A stretch of 64,000 bases of DNA from Solirubrobacter ginsenosidimutans (GTDB lineage Bacteria; Actinomycetota; Thermoleophilia; Solirubrobacterales; Solirubrobacteraceae). Location: positions 1 to 64,000 of the forward strand of contig NZ_JAPDOD010000027.1 in the NCBI RefSeq assembly GCF_027587205.1, in the 5' to 3' direction. Both the position numbers and the translations under genes were made by a program. How positions within the stretch are numbered: position 1 is the stretch's first letter; each line of letters opens with the position of its first letter. A model generated the notes under the pieces. The model searched no databases and was not told where the DNA came from. It was given only the letters and a program-made list of their open reading frames with translations. Below are positions 1 to 8,843 of this stretch, piece by piece.

Positions 1-1014
1 AGGCGCGGCCTCGGCGGCGGCGGGCTCCTCGGCGGGGGCGGCGGGCGCCTCGGCCGGAGCGGCGGGAGCCTCCTCGGCGACCTCGGCGGCGGCCTCGACC
101 GCAGCCTCGGGCTCGGCGACCTTCTCGACGACCTCGACGGCCTCGGCAACCTGCGCCTCGGCGACGTCGCGCGTCTCGCCCTCGCCGGCCTGGGTCAGCG
201 CGGCCTCGGCCTCGGCGCGCTTGGCGGCCTCGGCGGCGGCCTGCTCCTCGGCCTCGCGGCGGGCGCGCTCCTCCTGCTCGCGCTGCTGCTGCGCGGCGGC
301 CTCGGCGCGGGCCTGCTCCTCCTCGGTACGGAAGCGGGCGCGGCCCTCGTGGACCACGTCGGCGATCGCCTTGGTGATCAGCCCGCAGGCGCGGATCGCG
401 TCGTCGTTGCCCGGGATGACGTAGTCGATGCCGTCCGGGTCGCAGTTGGTGTCGACCAGGCCGATGATCGGGATGCGCAGGCGCTGGGCCTCGCGCACGG
501 CGATCAACTCGGTCTTGAGGTCGATGACGAACATCGCGTCCGGGACGCGCTGCATGTTCTTGACGCCGCCCAGGTTGGCCTGCAGCTTCAGGAGGTCGGC
601 CTCGGCGGCCAGGCGCTCACGCGTCGGCAGCAGCGAGAGCTGGCCGTCGGCCTGGTAGCGCTCGAGGTCGTGCAGACGCTTGATTCGCGCGGACATCGTC
701 TGGTAGTTCGTCAACAGGCCGCCGAGCCAACGGTGGTTGACGTAGGGCATGCCGGCGGCGGTCGCCATTTCCTTCACGCCGTCGCGCGCCTGCTTCTTGG
801 TGCCGACGAACAGCACGGTGCCGCCGCGGTGCGCGATCTCGGTCGCGAACTGCTGCGCCTGCGCGAGCAGGGCCTGCGTCTTGAGCAGGTCGATGATGTA
901 GATGCCGCCGTTTTCGCCGTGGATGAACCGGCGCATCTTGGGATTCCAACGTCGCGTCTGGTGGCCGAAGTGGACTCCGGCTTCCAGCAGCTCCTTGAGA
1001 CCGACTTCGGCCAT
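1..1014 (-). CDS. rpsB: 30S ribosomal protein S2, 3' end beyond window
   Basis: Small-subunit ribosomal protein S2. The N-terminus ([19 protein letters not shown], then [11 protein letters not shown]) is canonical S2, and the Rossmann-like core follows to about residue 235. After it comes an Arg/Glu/Ala-rich helical stretch (about 235-275) and then an extremely Ala/Glu-rich tail that is still open at the window edge, so the protein has at least 338 residues against about 230-300 in the family. The tail is encoded by near-repetitive GCC/GAG/GCG codons. The ATG at 1014 has an AAGGAG Shine-Dalgarno 9 nt upstream. About 200 bp of leader (1015-1220) separates it from rluD, so it probably has its own promoter. 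tsf would be expected next, outside the window. Confidence 0.96.
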   Translation of the reverse strand, partial: MAEVGLKELLEAGVHFGHQTRRWNPKMRRFIHGENGGIYIIDLLKTQALLAQAQQFATEIAHRGGTVLFVGTKKQARDGVKEMATAAGMPYVNHRWLGGLLTNYQTMSARIKRLHDLERYQADGQLSLLPTRERLAAEADLLKLQANLGGVKNMQRVPDAMFVIDLKTELIAVREAQRLRIPIIGLVDTNCDPDGIDYVIPGNDDAIRACGLITKAIADVVHEGRARFRTEEEQARAEAAAQQQREQEERARREAEEQAAAEAAKRAEAEAALTQAGEGETRDVAEAQVAEAVEVVEKVAEPEAAVEAAAEVAEEAPAAPAEAPAAPAEEPAAAEAAP

Positions 1015-1220
1015 CGTGGAGAACTCCTTGTGTGATTGGGCTGTGCTTCCGGGGCACGAGGCTGCGCGGACCTGACGCTCGTTACGCCAGGCAGGAACCG
1101 CGATCCTCGGCTCGGGCGAATGCCGCCCGCGCCCCGGGGTCGATTACTGGACGCGGAAAGTTTAGAACAAGCTTTGCGGGAGGCCTGCGTTAGAGGCTTG
1201 CGACGAGCCGGCAGGTACCC

Positions 1221-2126
1221 CTACACCGACAGGTCGGCTCGTTCCCCTGAAGCCTGCCGGAGGGCCCTAACCAGGTCCTCCGGCAGTGGCGCCCGCAGTT
1301 CGAGGGCCTCTCCGGTCGCCGGATGCTCGAACGCGAGGCGCGCCGCGTGCAGGAACTGCCGCAAGAGCCCGTGTCGCCCCGCGTTGCCGTATTCGGGGTC
1401 GCCGGCGACGGGATGGCCGATCGCCAGCATGTGCGCGCGGATCTGGTGGGTCCGGCCGGTCTCGAGCGTCACCCGCAGCAACGTGTCCTCGGGCAGCGCC
1501 CGCTCGGTCTCGAAGTGGGTGACGGCGTGGTGCGGGTCGTCCGTATCGCTGGAGATGCGCGTTCGAACCCGCCGGTCGCGGCCCAGCGCCGCGTCGATCG
1601 TCCCCTGCCGCGCGGGCGGACGGCCTTCGACCAGGGCGAGGTACTCGCGGGTGATCTCCCGGGCGCGCAGCGCGGCCTGCAGCGCCGCGTGGGTCTGCTC
1701 GTCGCGGGCCAGGAGCATCAATCCGGACGTGTCGCGATCGAGGCGGTGGACGACGCCCGGGCGTTCGGGATCCGGCCCGCCGGCGACCCGGCCCGCCAGC
1801 GCCTGGACGAGCGTGCCCTGCTCGTGCCCGCGCGCCGGGTGGACGACGACGCCCGCCGGCTTGTCGATCACGAAGAGGTGCTCGTCCTCGTAGGCGATCC
1901 GGAAGTCGGCAGGCGCGACGTCGGCCCGCGGCGCGGCCTCGGGCGTCTCGTAGCGCACCAGCTCGCCCCCGGCCAGGATGTGGCGCTTGGGCTTGGGCAC
2001 GCCGTTGACGCGCACGCTCCCGGAGTCGATCAGCCGCTGGGCCTTGGTCCGTGAGCCCGCCGCGTCGGTGAGGAAGACGTCCAGCCGCTCCCCCGCCGCG
2101 GACTCGGGCACGCGCAGCTCGGTCAC
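1221..2126 (-). CDS. rluD: RluD-type 23S rRNA pseudouridine synthase
   Basis: Pseudouridine synthase of the RluA/RluD family, about 301 aa, acting on 23S rRNA. It has an N-terminal S4 RNA-binding domain (about 8-60: ERLDVFL, then SGSVRVNG) and a catalytic domain with the HRLDRDTSG signature, whose second Asp is the nucleophile. The family name is secure; the exact uridine modified is not. The GTG start overlaps the lspA stop by 4 nt (GTGA), which indicates translational coupling. An in-frame extension further upstream would run through lspA in another frame and is rejected. The lspA-rluD pairing is common next to the actinobacterial division cluster. Confidence 0.93.
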   Translation of the reverse strand: MTELRVPESAAGERLDVFLTDAAGSRTKAQRLIDSGSVRVNGVPKPKRHILAGGELVRYETPEAAPRADVAPADFRIAYEDEHLFVIDKPAGVVVHPARGHEQGTLVQALAGRVAGGPDPERPGVVHRLDRDTSGLMLLARDEQTHAALQAALRAREITREYLALVEGRPPARQGTIDAALGRDRRVRTRISSDTDDPHHAVTHFETERALPEDTLLRVTLETGRTHQIRAHMLAIGHPVAGDPEYGNAGRHGLLRQFLHAARLAFEHPATGEALELRAPLPEDLVRALRQASGERADLSV

Positions 2127-2569
2127 TCGCCGCGCTCGAGGACGAAGATCAGCGAGAGCACGCCGAGCGTGACGCAGATGTCGGCGACGTTGAACGCCGG
2201 CCAATGCGGGAACTTGATGAAGTCGGTGACCGCGCCGACCCGGATGCGGTCGATCAGGTTGCCCGCGGCGCCGCCGAGCAGCAGGCCGGTCGGCAGCCAC
2301 ACGAGCGGCTTGTGCAGGTGGGTGAGAAAGAACGCGAGCAGCGCCCCGAGCGCGATGAAGGCGATGATGACCACCAGCGGCCCGCCGCCCGAGAACATGC
2401 TGAACGCGACGCCGGTGTTGCGGGTGTTGATCAGCTTGATGCCGAGGAAGAGCTCGTGCTCCTCGAAGCGCGTGATCTGCCCGCGCACGATCGCCTTGGC
2501 CACCTGGTCGGCCACGACGACCGCCACCGCGACCAGCGCGGTGAGCGTTGCCGTCCGGGTCGCGCTCAC
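2123..2569 (-). CDS. lspA: Lipoprotein signal peptidase (SPase II)
   Basis: Inner-membrane aspartyl protease that removes signal peptides from diacylglyceryl-prolipoproteins, 148 aa, four predicted membrane segments. Both catalytic Asp motifs are visible: AGNLIDRI near residue 108 and FNVADICV near residue 127. The GTG start is chosen because it overlaps the stop of the YggT gene by 4 nt and begins just before the first membrane segment. The lipoprotein-like cupredoxin at 16597-17004 is one candidate substrate in this window. Confidence 0.94.
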   Translation of the reverse strand: MSATRTATLTALVAVAVVVADQVAKAIVRGQITRFEEHELFLGIKLINTRNTGVAFSMFSGGGPLVVIIAFIALGALLAFFLTHLHKPLVWLPTGLLLGGAAGNLIDRIRVGAVTDFIKFPHWPAFNVADICVTLGVLSLIFVLERGE

Positions 2570-2856
2570 GGCGCGATCAGATTCACGATGATCCGCCCGC
2601 CGACCTGCAGCACGATGATCGCCACGATCGCGCTGAAGTCGATCGGGCCGAACTGCAACCCGAGGCGGCGGAAGAGCCGCAGGTACGGGTTCGTGACGTC
2701 GCGCAGGAAGTCCAGCACCGCGTTCAGCGGGCGCGAGTACGGCACGCGCACGCCGAAGGAGAAGATCCAGGACACGATGATCGCGGCGAAGATGATCAGC
2801 GTGTAGACGCCGAAGAGCGCGCTGAGGAAGTCGGCGATGTTCTGACGAAGCTCCAT
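2566..2856 (-). CDS. YggT family membrane protein
   Basis: Small membrane protein of 96 aa with two hydrophobic helices (about 8-30 and 65-92) joined by a polar loop with DFLRDVTNPYLRLFRR, typical of the YggT family. The family sits beside sepF and ftsZ in Gram-positive bacteria and is linked to division or membrane homeostasis; the biochemical role is not known. Its ATG overlaps the proC stop by one base (TAATG), and its stop overlaps the lspA start. divIVA, often found between yggT and lspA in actinobacteria, is absent here. Confidence 0.9.
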   Translation of the reverse strand: MELRQNIADFLSALFGVYTLIIFAAIIVSWIFSFGVRVPYSRPLNAVLDFLRDVTNPYLRLFRRLGLQFGPIDFSAIVAIIVLQVGGRIIVNLIAP

Positions 2857-3590
2857 TACGCCCCCACCACAGCATCCATCGCGTTGGCGAGCGCGGCGCG
2901 GACGCCGCCCTGCTCGAGCGCGTTGAGCCCGCGGGCGGTCGTCCCGCCCGGGGAGGTCACCCCGCGCCGCAGCGCGAGGGTGTCGGTGTCGTTGAGCAAC
3001 GCAGCGGTTCCGGCCATGGTCTCACGCACCAGTGTGGCGGCTTGGGGCGCCGGCATGCCATGACGGATCGCTGAGTCCGTCCACGCCTCGGCCAGCAGGG
3101 CCCAGTAGGCGGGGCCGACGCCCGAGATCGAGTTGCCCACGCGCATCAGCTTCTCGGGGAGCTCGATGACGGTCCCGACGCGCGCGAACAGCGCCTTGAC
3201 GGGCTCGGCGCCCTCCTCGTCGGTCTGCGCGAAGAGCAGCACGCCCTTGCGCAGCGCCACCGGCGTGTTGGGCAGGACGCGGAACACGGTGGCGTGCGGG
3301 TAGAGGTCCTCGACCTCGGCGATGCTCGCGCCGGCCACGATCGAGACGACGATGCCGCGGGCGAACTCGCCGATCTCCGCGGCGACAAGTTCCAGCTGCG
3401 CCGGCTTGTGGCCGAGGATCAGCAGCTCGGCGCGCTCGGTAGCCTCGCGATTGGAGACCGCCTCGCCGCCGATCTCCGCGACGAGCGCGCGCGCCCGTCC
3501 TGAACCGTGGTCGGTGGCGAGCACGGGGTCGCCCCAGCCGCGGGCCAGCGCGCCCGCCATGTTGCCTGATCCGATGAGCCCGATCCGCAT
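2856..3590 (-). CDS. proC: Pyrroline-5-carboxylate reductase
   Basis: NAD(P)H-dependent reduction of 1-pyrroline-5-carboxylate to L-proline, 244 aa, cytosolic. The N-terminus has the Rossmann dinucleotide motif IGLIGSGNMAGA (residues about 3-14). The C-terminal dimerisation domain contains GVGPAYWALLAEA and the signature around LRRGVTSPGGTTARGLNALEQGG. proC is a regular passenger of the sepF-yggT neighbourhood in actinobacteria. It lies 91 bp from sepF, and that gap holds two hairpins. Confidence 0.94.
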   Translation of the reverse strand: MRIGLIGSGNMAGALARGWGDPVLATDHGSGRARALVAEIGGEAVSNREATERAELLILGHKPAQLELVAAEIGEFARGIVVSIVAGASIAEVEDLYPHATVFRVLPNTPVALRKGVLLFAQTDEEGAEPVKALFARVGTVIELPEKLMRVGNSISGVGPAYWALLAEAWTDSAIRHGMPAPQAATLVRETMAGTAALLNDTDTLALRRGVTSPGGTTARGLNALEQGGVRAALANAMDAVVGA

Positions 3591-3608
3591 GTGCGGTCGG
3601 TGAGTCTA

Positions 3609-3674
3609 CGAAGATCCGCGAAGCGATCTTCGAAGCTGAGATGCGCGCGCGCCGGCGAAGCCGGCCGCGCGCAT
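3609..3674. repeat. Two adjacent hairpins between sepF and proC
   Basis: Two inverted repeats lie in tandem. The first is CGAAGATC / GATCTTCG (3609-3616 and 3625-3632, 8-nt loop). The second is a very GC-rich stem with one bulge (3641-3674; ATGCGCGCG arms around a GAA loop). No T-run follows on either strand, so attenuation, mRNA processing or stability control between sepF and proC is as likely as termination. Confidence 0.55.
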
Positions 3675-3681
3675 AGAACGC

Positions 3682-4227
3682 CTAGGACTGATTGAAAAAG
3701 CCCTTTTCGATCAGCGCCGCGCGCTCCTCCGCCGAGACCTCGACGTTGCGCGGTGTGAGCAAGAAGACCTTGTCGGCGATGCGCTGCATCCCGCCGTCGA
3801 GGGCGTAGGTGAGGCCGGAGCCGAAGTCGATCAACCGCTTGGAGAGGTCGGGGTCCGAGCTCTGCAGGTTGATGATCACCGGGATCGAGTCCTTGAACTT
3901 GTCCGCGATGTCCTGCGCGTCGTTGAAGGACTTGGGGACCACGAGATGCACGCGGACCTCCCCGCGGCCGTTGCGTGTCGGAACCGGGCGCAGCTGCGTC
4001 GTGCGACGCTCCGACGTGGAGTCGTCGCCGAAGATGTCGTCGATCTCGTCGCGCCGGCGACGGGAGGACTGCAGGCGCCGCACGTTCGGGCGCTCCTCCT
4101 CCTCGTAGCGGCTCGGGGCGACGGGAGCGCGCTCGCGGACCTCGGGCTCGTCGTCCTCGTAATAGTCCCGGTCCTCGGCCAGACCGAAGTACACGGCAAC
4201 TTTTCGGAAGGAATCGCTCAAGGCCAT
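3682..4227 (-). CDS. sepF: Cell division protein SepF
   Basis: Membrane-associated FtsZ tether and Z-ring organiser, 181 aa. The N-terminal amphipathic segment (MALSDSFRKVAVYFGL) is the membrane-targeting helix. A charged, low-complexity linker (about 20-88) leads to the conserved SepF core (about 90-176) with VRVHLVVPKSFNDAQDIADK and the glycine-rich FGSGLTYALDGG. Actinobacteria lack FtsA, so SepF is the expected FtsZ anchor. It lies downstream of pgeF and yggS, with ftsZ presumably beyond or elsewhere. Confidence 0.95.
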   Translation of the reverse strand: MALSDSFRKVAVYFGLAEDRDYYEDDEPEVRERAPVAPSRYEEEERPNVRRLQSSRRRRDEIDDIFGDDSTSERRTTQLRPVPTRNGRGEVRVHLVVPKSFNDAQDIADKFKDSIPVIINLQSSDPDLSKRLIDFGSGLTYALDGGMQRIADKVFLLTPRNVEVSAEERAALIEKGFFNQS

Positions 4228-4272
4228 AGTCGGGTCTGTCGTTCGCGGCAGGGCAAGGTTTCCCTGCTCACT

Positions 4273-4920
4273 CTACGTATAGAGCGTCGTGCCGATCCGC
4301 ACAATCGTTGCACCTTCCGCTGCAGCGACGGCGAAATCCTGCGATGTGCCCATCGAGAGCTGCGGCAGCCCGTGCTCGGCCGCGAGCTCCGCCAAGCGCG
4401 CAAAGTGCGGGCGGCTGGTCTCAGGATTCTCCGCAAATGGGGGCATCGTCATCAACCCTACGACCTTGGCGGTCGACGCTTCGAGATAGCGGGGGATCTC
4501 GCCCGGCTCGATCCCGGCCTTGCCGGCCTCGCGGGCGACGTTGACCTCGAGCAGGATCTCCGTCTTGCTCGTCCCGTGGAGCTCGAGCTGCTTGAGCGCC
4601 GACTCGGACGCGACCGAGTGGATCAGCTCGACGAACGGCAGCACCTGCTTGACCTTGCGCGACTGCAGCTGGCCGATGAAGTGCCAGCGGAAGCCGGGAT
4701 GCAGCGTCGCCTTGTCCTCGAGCTCCTGCGCGCGGTTCTCGCCGAGCAGCGTGAGCCCCGCCTCGTGCAGCGTGTCGATCTCGTCAATCGGCACGTACTT
4801 GACCGCGGCGAGGACCTCGACGGTCGCGGGATCGCGCCCCGCGTCGGCGATCGTCTCGCGCACCCGCTCGAGATTCGCGGCGATCCGGCCGGCGTCGAGG
4901 CCGGTGATCAGGCGCGGCAT
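4273..4920 (-). CDS. yggS: YggS/PROSC PLP homeostasis protein
   Basis: Pyridoxal-phosphate-binding TIM-barrel protein (YBL036C/PLPBP family), 215 aa, involved in PLP and amino/keto-acid homeostasis rather than a defined catalytic step. The PLP lysine is in EVLAAVKYVP (about residue 41). Family motifs GENRAQE, WHFIGQLQSRK and LSMGTSQDF are present. The ATG at 4920 is used although it lies 13 nt inside the end of pgeF in another frame; a longer frame would run through all of pgeF and is a shadow. pgeF-yggS-sepF is the usual order downstream of ftsZ. Confidence 0.93.
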   Translation of the reverse strand: MPRLITGLDAGRIAANLERVRETIADAGRDPATVEVLAAVKYVPIDEIDTLHEAGLTLLGENRAQELEDKATLHPGFRWHFIGQLQSRKVKQVLPFVELIHSVASESALKQLELHGTSKTEILLEVNVAREAGKAGIEPGEIPRYLEASTAKVVGLMTMPPFAENPETSRPHFARLAELAAEHGLPQLSMGTSQDFAVAAAEGATIVRIGTTLYT

Positions 4921-5633
4921 ATGACCCCCGCCTGGCGGCCCGTGATGCCCTTGTCGCGGCGGTGCGAGAAGAAGCGGGCGTCGCACATCGTGCACAGCTC
5001 GACGTCGTGGACCGTGTCGACGCCGGCGTCGCGCAGCTGCTGGGCCGCAACGGCCGCGAGATCGAGGTTGCGCTCGCCCCGGCGGGCGTCGTAGGCGGCG
5101 AAGTGCGCGTGGACCTCTTCGCCGACCTCGTAGCAGCACCCGCGGGCGGCGGGGCCGAGCGCGGCGACGATCTCGCTCTCGCCGGCGACCTCGCGCAGCG
5201 CCCGCACGCCCTCGGCCACGATCCCGCCCGCGAGCGGCCGCCAGCCGCAGTGCAGCGCGGCCACGCCGCCCGGCGCGGCCAGCAGGACCGGGAGGCAGTC
5301 GGCGGTGAAGACGATCGCGGCGGCGTCGGTGAGCGCCGTCGCCTGGCCGTCCTCCTCGGTGTAGGGCCGCTCGGCGCTCGGCGGCTCGGTCGCGCGGCGG
5401 ACCGTCGTGCCGTGGACCTGGCGCCCGTAACAGAAGCGCGGCCACGGATGCCCGACCGTCTCCCCCAGCCGGCGCCGGTTCTCGGCGACGTTCTCGGGCG
5501 CGTCGTCGGTCAGCAGGCCGAGGTTCAGCGAGGCGAACGGCCCGGTCGACACGCCGCCGCCGGCGGACGAGAAGACCGCCCGGGCGTGCGGCAGCTCACC
5601 GACCAGCTGTTCGTTCTCCCAGCGAAAGATCAC
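4908..5633 (-). CDS. pgeF: PgeF/YfiH (LACC1-like) family protein
   Basis: Member of the YfiH/PgeF family (formerly polyphenol oxidase or laccase domain), 241 aa. Family members act as peptidoglycan editing factors or as purine nucleosidase/phosphorylase-type enzymes. Metal and active-site motifs are visible: GRQVHG (about 69-74), FTADCLPV (about 109-116), ALHCGWRPLAGG (about 125-136) and RFFSHRRDKG near the C-terminus. The start is GTG, 3 nt after the cca stop. Confidence 0.9.
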   Translation of the reverse strand: MIFRWENEQLVGELPHARAVFSSAGGGVSTGPFASLNLGLLTDDAPENVAENRRRLGETVGHPWPRFCYGRQVHGTTVRRATEPPSAERPYTEEDGQATALTDAAAIVFTADCLPVLLAAPGGVAALHCGWRPLAGGIVAEGVRALREVAGESEIVAALGPAARGCCYEVGEEVHAHFAAYDARRGERNLDLAAVAAQQLRDAGVDTVHDVELCTMCDARFFSHRRDKGITGRQAGVICRA

Positions 5634-5636
5634 GGC

Positions 5637-6773
5637 TCAAGAGGGTATTGCCGCCCGCAGTTGCTCCTCCCGGCCGGGAGCGTGGCCTTCGAGGAGGGCG
5701 ATCATGGCGCGCGAGAGCCCCTCCCCCACCGCCGCCCCCGTCAGCCCCGCGGCGACCAGGTCGTCGCCGGAGATCGAGAGCTTGCGGTGGCGGATGCGGT
5801 CCAGCCAGCGCTGCGCTCCGGCGTCGCCGGCCGCGGCCAGCAGCTGGACCGTCTCCACCCGCTCGCGGCGCAAAAGGCGCCACACGTCGGCGTCGCTGCC
5901 GTCCAAGTGACCGTGAAGGCGCTCGAAGCCGCTCGCCGAGGCCACGACGATCTCTCGGTCCTGCCTCTCGAAGCCGAGGTGGTTGAGGCGGGCGGCGAGC
6001 CCTTCACGAGCGATCGCGGTGCAGCACGCGGCGAGGGCGAGCAGGCCCGTGGGGGCGCGCTCGGTGAGCCACCACACGCGGAACTCGGGGCCGAGCAGCG
6101 CCGCTCCCAGCCCCCAGGCGCCGAGGTCCCCGAACGCCGAGCGCGGCTCGCGCAGGAGCAGCTTGAGCTCGTTGCCGAGGCGATCGCCCGTGACCGTCGC
6201 GAACAGGCCCGGGTCGATCAGGGCGAGCGAACTCGGGGCGAAGCCGAGCCGGGCGGCGTAGCGGGCCAGCCGCAGCATGCGCGTCGGGTCGTCGATGAAC
6301 GAGCGCTCGTGGAGCACCCGCAGCACGCCGTTGTCGAGGTCCTCGCGCGCTCCCGGCCACGTGGTGAGACGACCGTCGTGCAGGCTCACCGCCATCGCGT
6401 TGACCGTGAAGTCCCGGCGCGCCAGGTCCTCCTCGATCGTCGCGCCCAGCTCCACCGTCGGCAGCGCTCCCGGCCGCTCGTAGGTCTCCCGGCGCGCACC
6501 TGCGAGATCGAACGCGAAATCGCCGGTGCGGATCGTCGCGGTGCCGAAGCGCTCGTGGACGGTCAGCGTCCCGCCCACCCGCTCGGCCGCGTGCCGTGCG
6601 ACCGCGAGCGCGTCGCCCTCGACGACCAGGTCGAGCTCTCTCGGCACCTCGCCGCGCAGTGCGTCGCGCACCGCGCCGCCGACGACGTGCACGCCCGGTT
6701 CACCCGCCACGGCGGCGAGCACGATGTCGGCTCCGGGCGCCGCGCGCAGTGGGTCCATGCCGTCATGTTCCAT
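5637..6773 (-). CDS. cca: CCA-adding tRNA nucleotidyltransferase
   Basis: Class II nucleotidyltransferase that builds or repairs the 3' CCA of tRNA, 378 aa. It shows VVGGAVRDALRG (motif A, about 29-41), the acidic pair in RELDLVVEG, ARRDFTVNAMA (motif B, about 117-127) and DDPTRMLRLARYAARLGF (motifs D/E). The C-terminal body and tail domains are helical and poorly conserved; no HD domain is evident. Two in-frame ATGs lie close together (MEHDGMDPL), and the second, 15 nt downstream, is an alternative. It heads the minus-strand cluster. Confidence 0.9.
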   Translation of the reverse strand: MEHDGMDPLRAAPGADIVLAAVAGEPGVHVVGGAVRDALRGEVPRELDLVVEGDALAVARHAAERVGGTLTVHERFGTATIRTGDFAFDLAGARRETYERPGALPTVELGATIEEDLARRDFTVNAMAVSLHDGRLTTWPGAREDLDNGVLRVLHERSFIDDPTRMLRLARYAARLGFAPSSLALIDPGLFATVTGDRLGNELKLLLREPRSAFGDLGAWGLGAALLGPEFRVWWLTERAPTGLLALAACCTAIAREGLAARLNHLGFERQDREIVVASASGFERLHGHLDGSDADVWRLLRRERVETVQLLAAAGDAGAQRWLDRIRHRKLSISGDDLVAAGLTGAAVGEGLSRAMIALLEGHAPGREEQLRAAIPS

Positions 6774-6786
6774 TAAGAGGCGCGGC

Positions 6787-6802
6787 TACCCTGCCTGAGT
6801 TC
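6787..6802 (+). promoter_or_regulatory. Putative leaderless promoter of PQQ-propeller gene
   Basis: A TACCCT hexamer (6787-6792) fits the actinobacterial -10 TANNNT and ends 10 nt before the ATG at 6803. There is no Shine-Dalgarno sequence. The same geometry recurs at several genes in this window. Confidence 0.45.
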
Positions 6803-8116
6803 ATGACGGCCAGGAAGAAGCTGCTCCTGGGCGCCGGTGTGGTGCTGCTCCTGTTGATCGCGGGCGGCACCGTGTTCGCGCTCACGCGCCCACCCGAAGA
6901 CGTCTCGAACCCGAATGTGGAGTTCGACGCGGAGCCGACGGCGACCGAGGTTCCCGACGCGATCCCCGAGGAGCCCAAGCCGGGGTCCAAGAAGGTCGAT
7001 CCGCTGCGGAACTTCGAGTGGGCCGACTACGGCTACTCCAACGACCGGCGCAAGTTCCTGCCCGCCTCCAAGCTCCTGCGGCCGCCGTTCTGGCGCGTCT
7101 GGACGTACCCGGGCTCGGTCCTGCTCGAGTTCCCGCCGGTGATGGCCGAGGGCAAGCTCTTCCTGCTCAAGAACAACGGCGCGCTGCACGCGATCGACAA
7201 GCGAACCGGCAAGATGCTCTGGAAGCGCAAGCTCGGCGTCCTCGCCGCCGCGTCGCCCTCCTACGGCAACGGGCGCGTGTTCGTGCCGCTGCTCTCGCGC
7301 GGCAAGAAGCTGCCGGGCGCGGTCTACGCGCTCGACGCCAAGACGGGCAAGATCCTCTGGAAGCGGCTGCTGCCGTCGCGCTCGGAGTCCTCGCCGGTGT
7401 TCGACAACGACCGCATCTACCTCGGCTCCGAGAACGGCACCGTGTACTCGATCCGGGCGGGTGACGGCGCGGTGCGCTGGAAGTTCAAGGCCAGCGGCGC
7501 GGTCAAGGCCGGGCTGGCGCTGGCCAACGGCAAGCTCTTCTTCGGCGACTACAGCGGGCGCGTCTACGCGATCCGCCAGACCGACGGCGGCCAGGTGTGG
7601 GCGACCGGGACCAAGGGCGGCAAGTTCGGCCTGCGCTCCGGCCAGTTCTACTCCACGGCGGCGGTCGCCTACGGCCGTGTCTACGTCGGCAACACCGACG
7701 GCAAGATGTACTCGTTCGCCTCCGACAACGGGAAGCTCGCGTGGACGAAGGGCACCGGGTCCTACGTCTACGCCTCGCCCGCGGTCGCACAGGTCCCGGG
7801 CATGAAGCCGACGGTCTTCTTCGGCTCCTACGACGGCAAGTTCTACGCGGTCGACGCTCGCACGGGCAAGGTGCGCTGGCAGCGCAACTTCGGCGGCAAG
7901 ATCTCCGGCGGCGCGTCGGTGGTCGGCGACATCGTCTACTTCTCCAACTACGGCCACAAGGACACGACCGGGCTCGGCGTGCGCACCGGCAAGACCGTCT
8001 TCAAGATGGGCCGGGGCGCGTTCAACCCGGTCATCTCCGACGGGCGGACGATCTTCCTGACCGGCTTCTCGAGCCTCTACGCGCTCAGGCCCGCATCGCA
8101 AAGCCGGAAGCACTGA
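6803..8116 (+). CDS. Membrane-anchored PQQ-like beta-propeller protein
   Basis: 437-aa protein with one N-terminal membrane anchor (about 5-27, [21 protein letters not shown]) and an extracytoplasmic beta-propeller built of PQQ/BamB-type repeats. The repeat signature is [17 protein letters not shown], seen as [57 protein letters not shown] and [17 protein letters not shown]. No catalytic dehydrogenase residues could be identified, so it is more likely a scaffold or binding protein than an enzyme. Its 3' end overlaps hisF convergently by 32 bp. Confidence 0.85.
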   Translation: MTARKKLLLGAGVVLLLLIAGGTVFALTRPPEDVSNPNVEFDAEPTATEVPDAIPEEPKPGSKKVDPLRNFEWADYGYSNDRRKFLPASKLLRPPFWRVWTYPGSVLLEFPPVMAEGKLFLLKNNGALHAIDKRTGKMLWKRKLGVLAAASPSYGNGRVFVPLLSRGKKLPGAVYALDAKTGKILWKRLLPSRSESSPVFDNDRIYLGSENGTVYSIRAGDGAVRWKFKASGAVKAGLALANGKLFFGDYSGRVYAIRQTDGGQVWATGTKGGKFGLRSGQFYSTAAVAYGRVYVGNTDGKMYSFASDNGKLAWTKGTGSYVYASPAVAQVPGMKPTVFFGSYDGKFYAVDARTGKVRWQRNFGGKISGGASVVGDIVYFSNYGHKDTTGLGVRTGKTVFKMGRGAFNPVISDGRTIFLTGFSSLYALRPASQSRKH

Positions 8117-8840
8117 TCGCCGCCTTCACTTCAGAGATCGTGTGCATCCCGTAGTGGAAGATCGAGGCGGCGAGCACGGCGTCCGCGCCCGCCTGCAGGC
8201 CTTCGATCAGGTGCCGCGGATCGCCGACGCCGCCTGAGGCGATCACCGGGACGTCGACCGCGTCGCTGATGAGGCGGGTGAGCGTCAGCTCATAGCCGTC
8301 CTGGGTGCCGTCGCGGTCCATGCTCGTGAGCAGGATCTCTCCCGCCCCGCGCTCGACGCCCTCACGCGCCCAGGCGATCGCGTCGCGGCCGGTCGGCGTC
8401 CTCCCGCCCGCGACGTAGGCCTCGTAGCTGGCGTCGTCGCGCCGTTTGGCGTCGATCGCCAGCACCACGCACTGCGCGCCGAAGACCTGTGCGAGCTCGT
8501 CGAGCAACTCGGGGCGCGCGAGCGCGGCGGAGTTGATCGAGACCTTGTCCGCGCCGGCGGCCAGGACCGCGTGGGCGTCGTCGACGCTGCGCACGCCGCC
8601 GCCGATCGTGAACGGGATGAAGACGTCGTCCGCGGCCCTGCGCGCGAGTTCGACCACCGTCGCGCGCTTGTCGGAGGTCGCCGTGATGTCGAGGAAGACC
8701 AGCTCGTCGGCGCCCTGGGCGTCGTAGTGGGCGGCGAGCTCGACCGGGTCCCCGGCGTCGCGGATGTCGAGGAACCGGGTGCCCTTCACGACACGGCCGT
8801 TGTCGACGTCCATGCAGGGGATGACGCGCTTGTAGTGCAG
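8085..8840 (-). CDS. hisF: Imidazole glycerol phosphate synthase cyclase subunit
   Basis: Cyclase half of IGP synthase: PRFAR plus ammonia from HisH gives IGP and AICAR. TIM barrel, about 251 aa. The conserved start of strand beta-1, KRVIPCMDV, is encoded, with catalytic Asp in CMD and the second Asp in LAIDAKRR. The only ATG in this region (8813) would delete KRVIPC. In-frame, a TAG lies two codons before a CTG at 8840, so CTG is proposed as the start, 3 nt after the hisA stop. Phosphate-binding loops IGGGVR and ASGGVG are intact. The 3' end overlaps the convergent propeller gene. Confidence 0.93.
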   Translation of the reverse strand: MHYKRVIPCMDVDNGRVVKGTRFLDIRDAGDPVELAAHYDAQGADELVFLDITATSDKRATVVELARRAADDVFIPFTIGGGVRSVDDAHAVLAAGADKVSINSAALARPELLDELAQVFGAQCVVLAIDAKRRDDASYEAYVAGGRTPTGRDAIAWAREGVERGAGEILLTSMDRDGTQDGYELTLTRLISDAVDVPVIASGGVGDPRHLIEGLQAGADAVLAASIFHYGMHTISEVKAAISASGFAMRA

Positions 8841-8843
8841 TTT

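Noticed and set aside
1..330. Repetitive GCC/GAG stretch resembling a repeat array
   Set aside because: It has no constant repeat/spacer structure; it is the coding sequence of the Ala/Glu tail of S2, not CRISPR or a satellite.
4962..6776. 604-codon open frame on the plus strand
   Set aside because: It is antisense to pgeF and cca, has no domain and shows the Arg/Gly/Ala/Val composition of shadow frames in GC-rich DNA.
6773..8113. 446-codon open frame on the minus strand
   Set aside because: Antisense to the PQQ-propeller gene, whose repeats are unmistakable; no independent signal.
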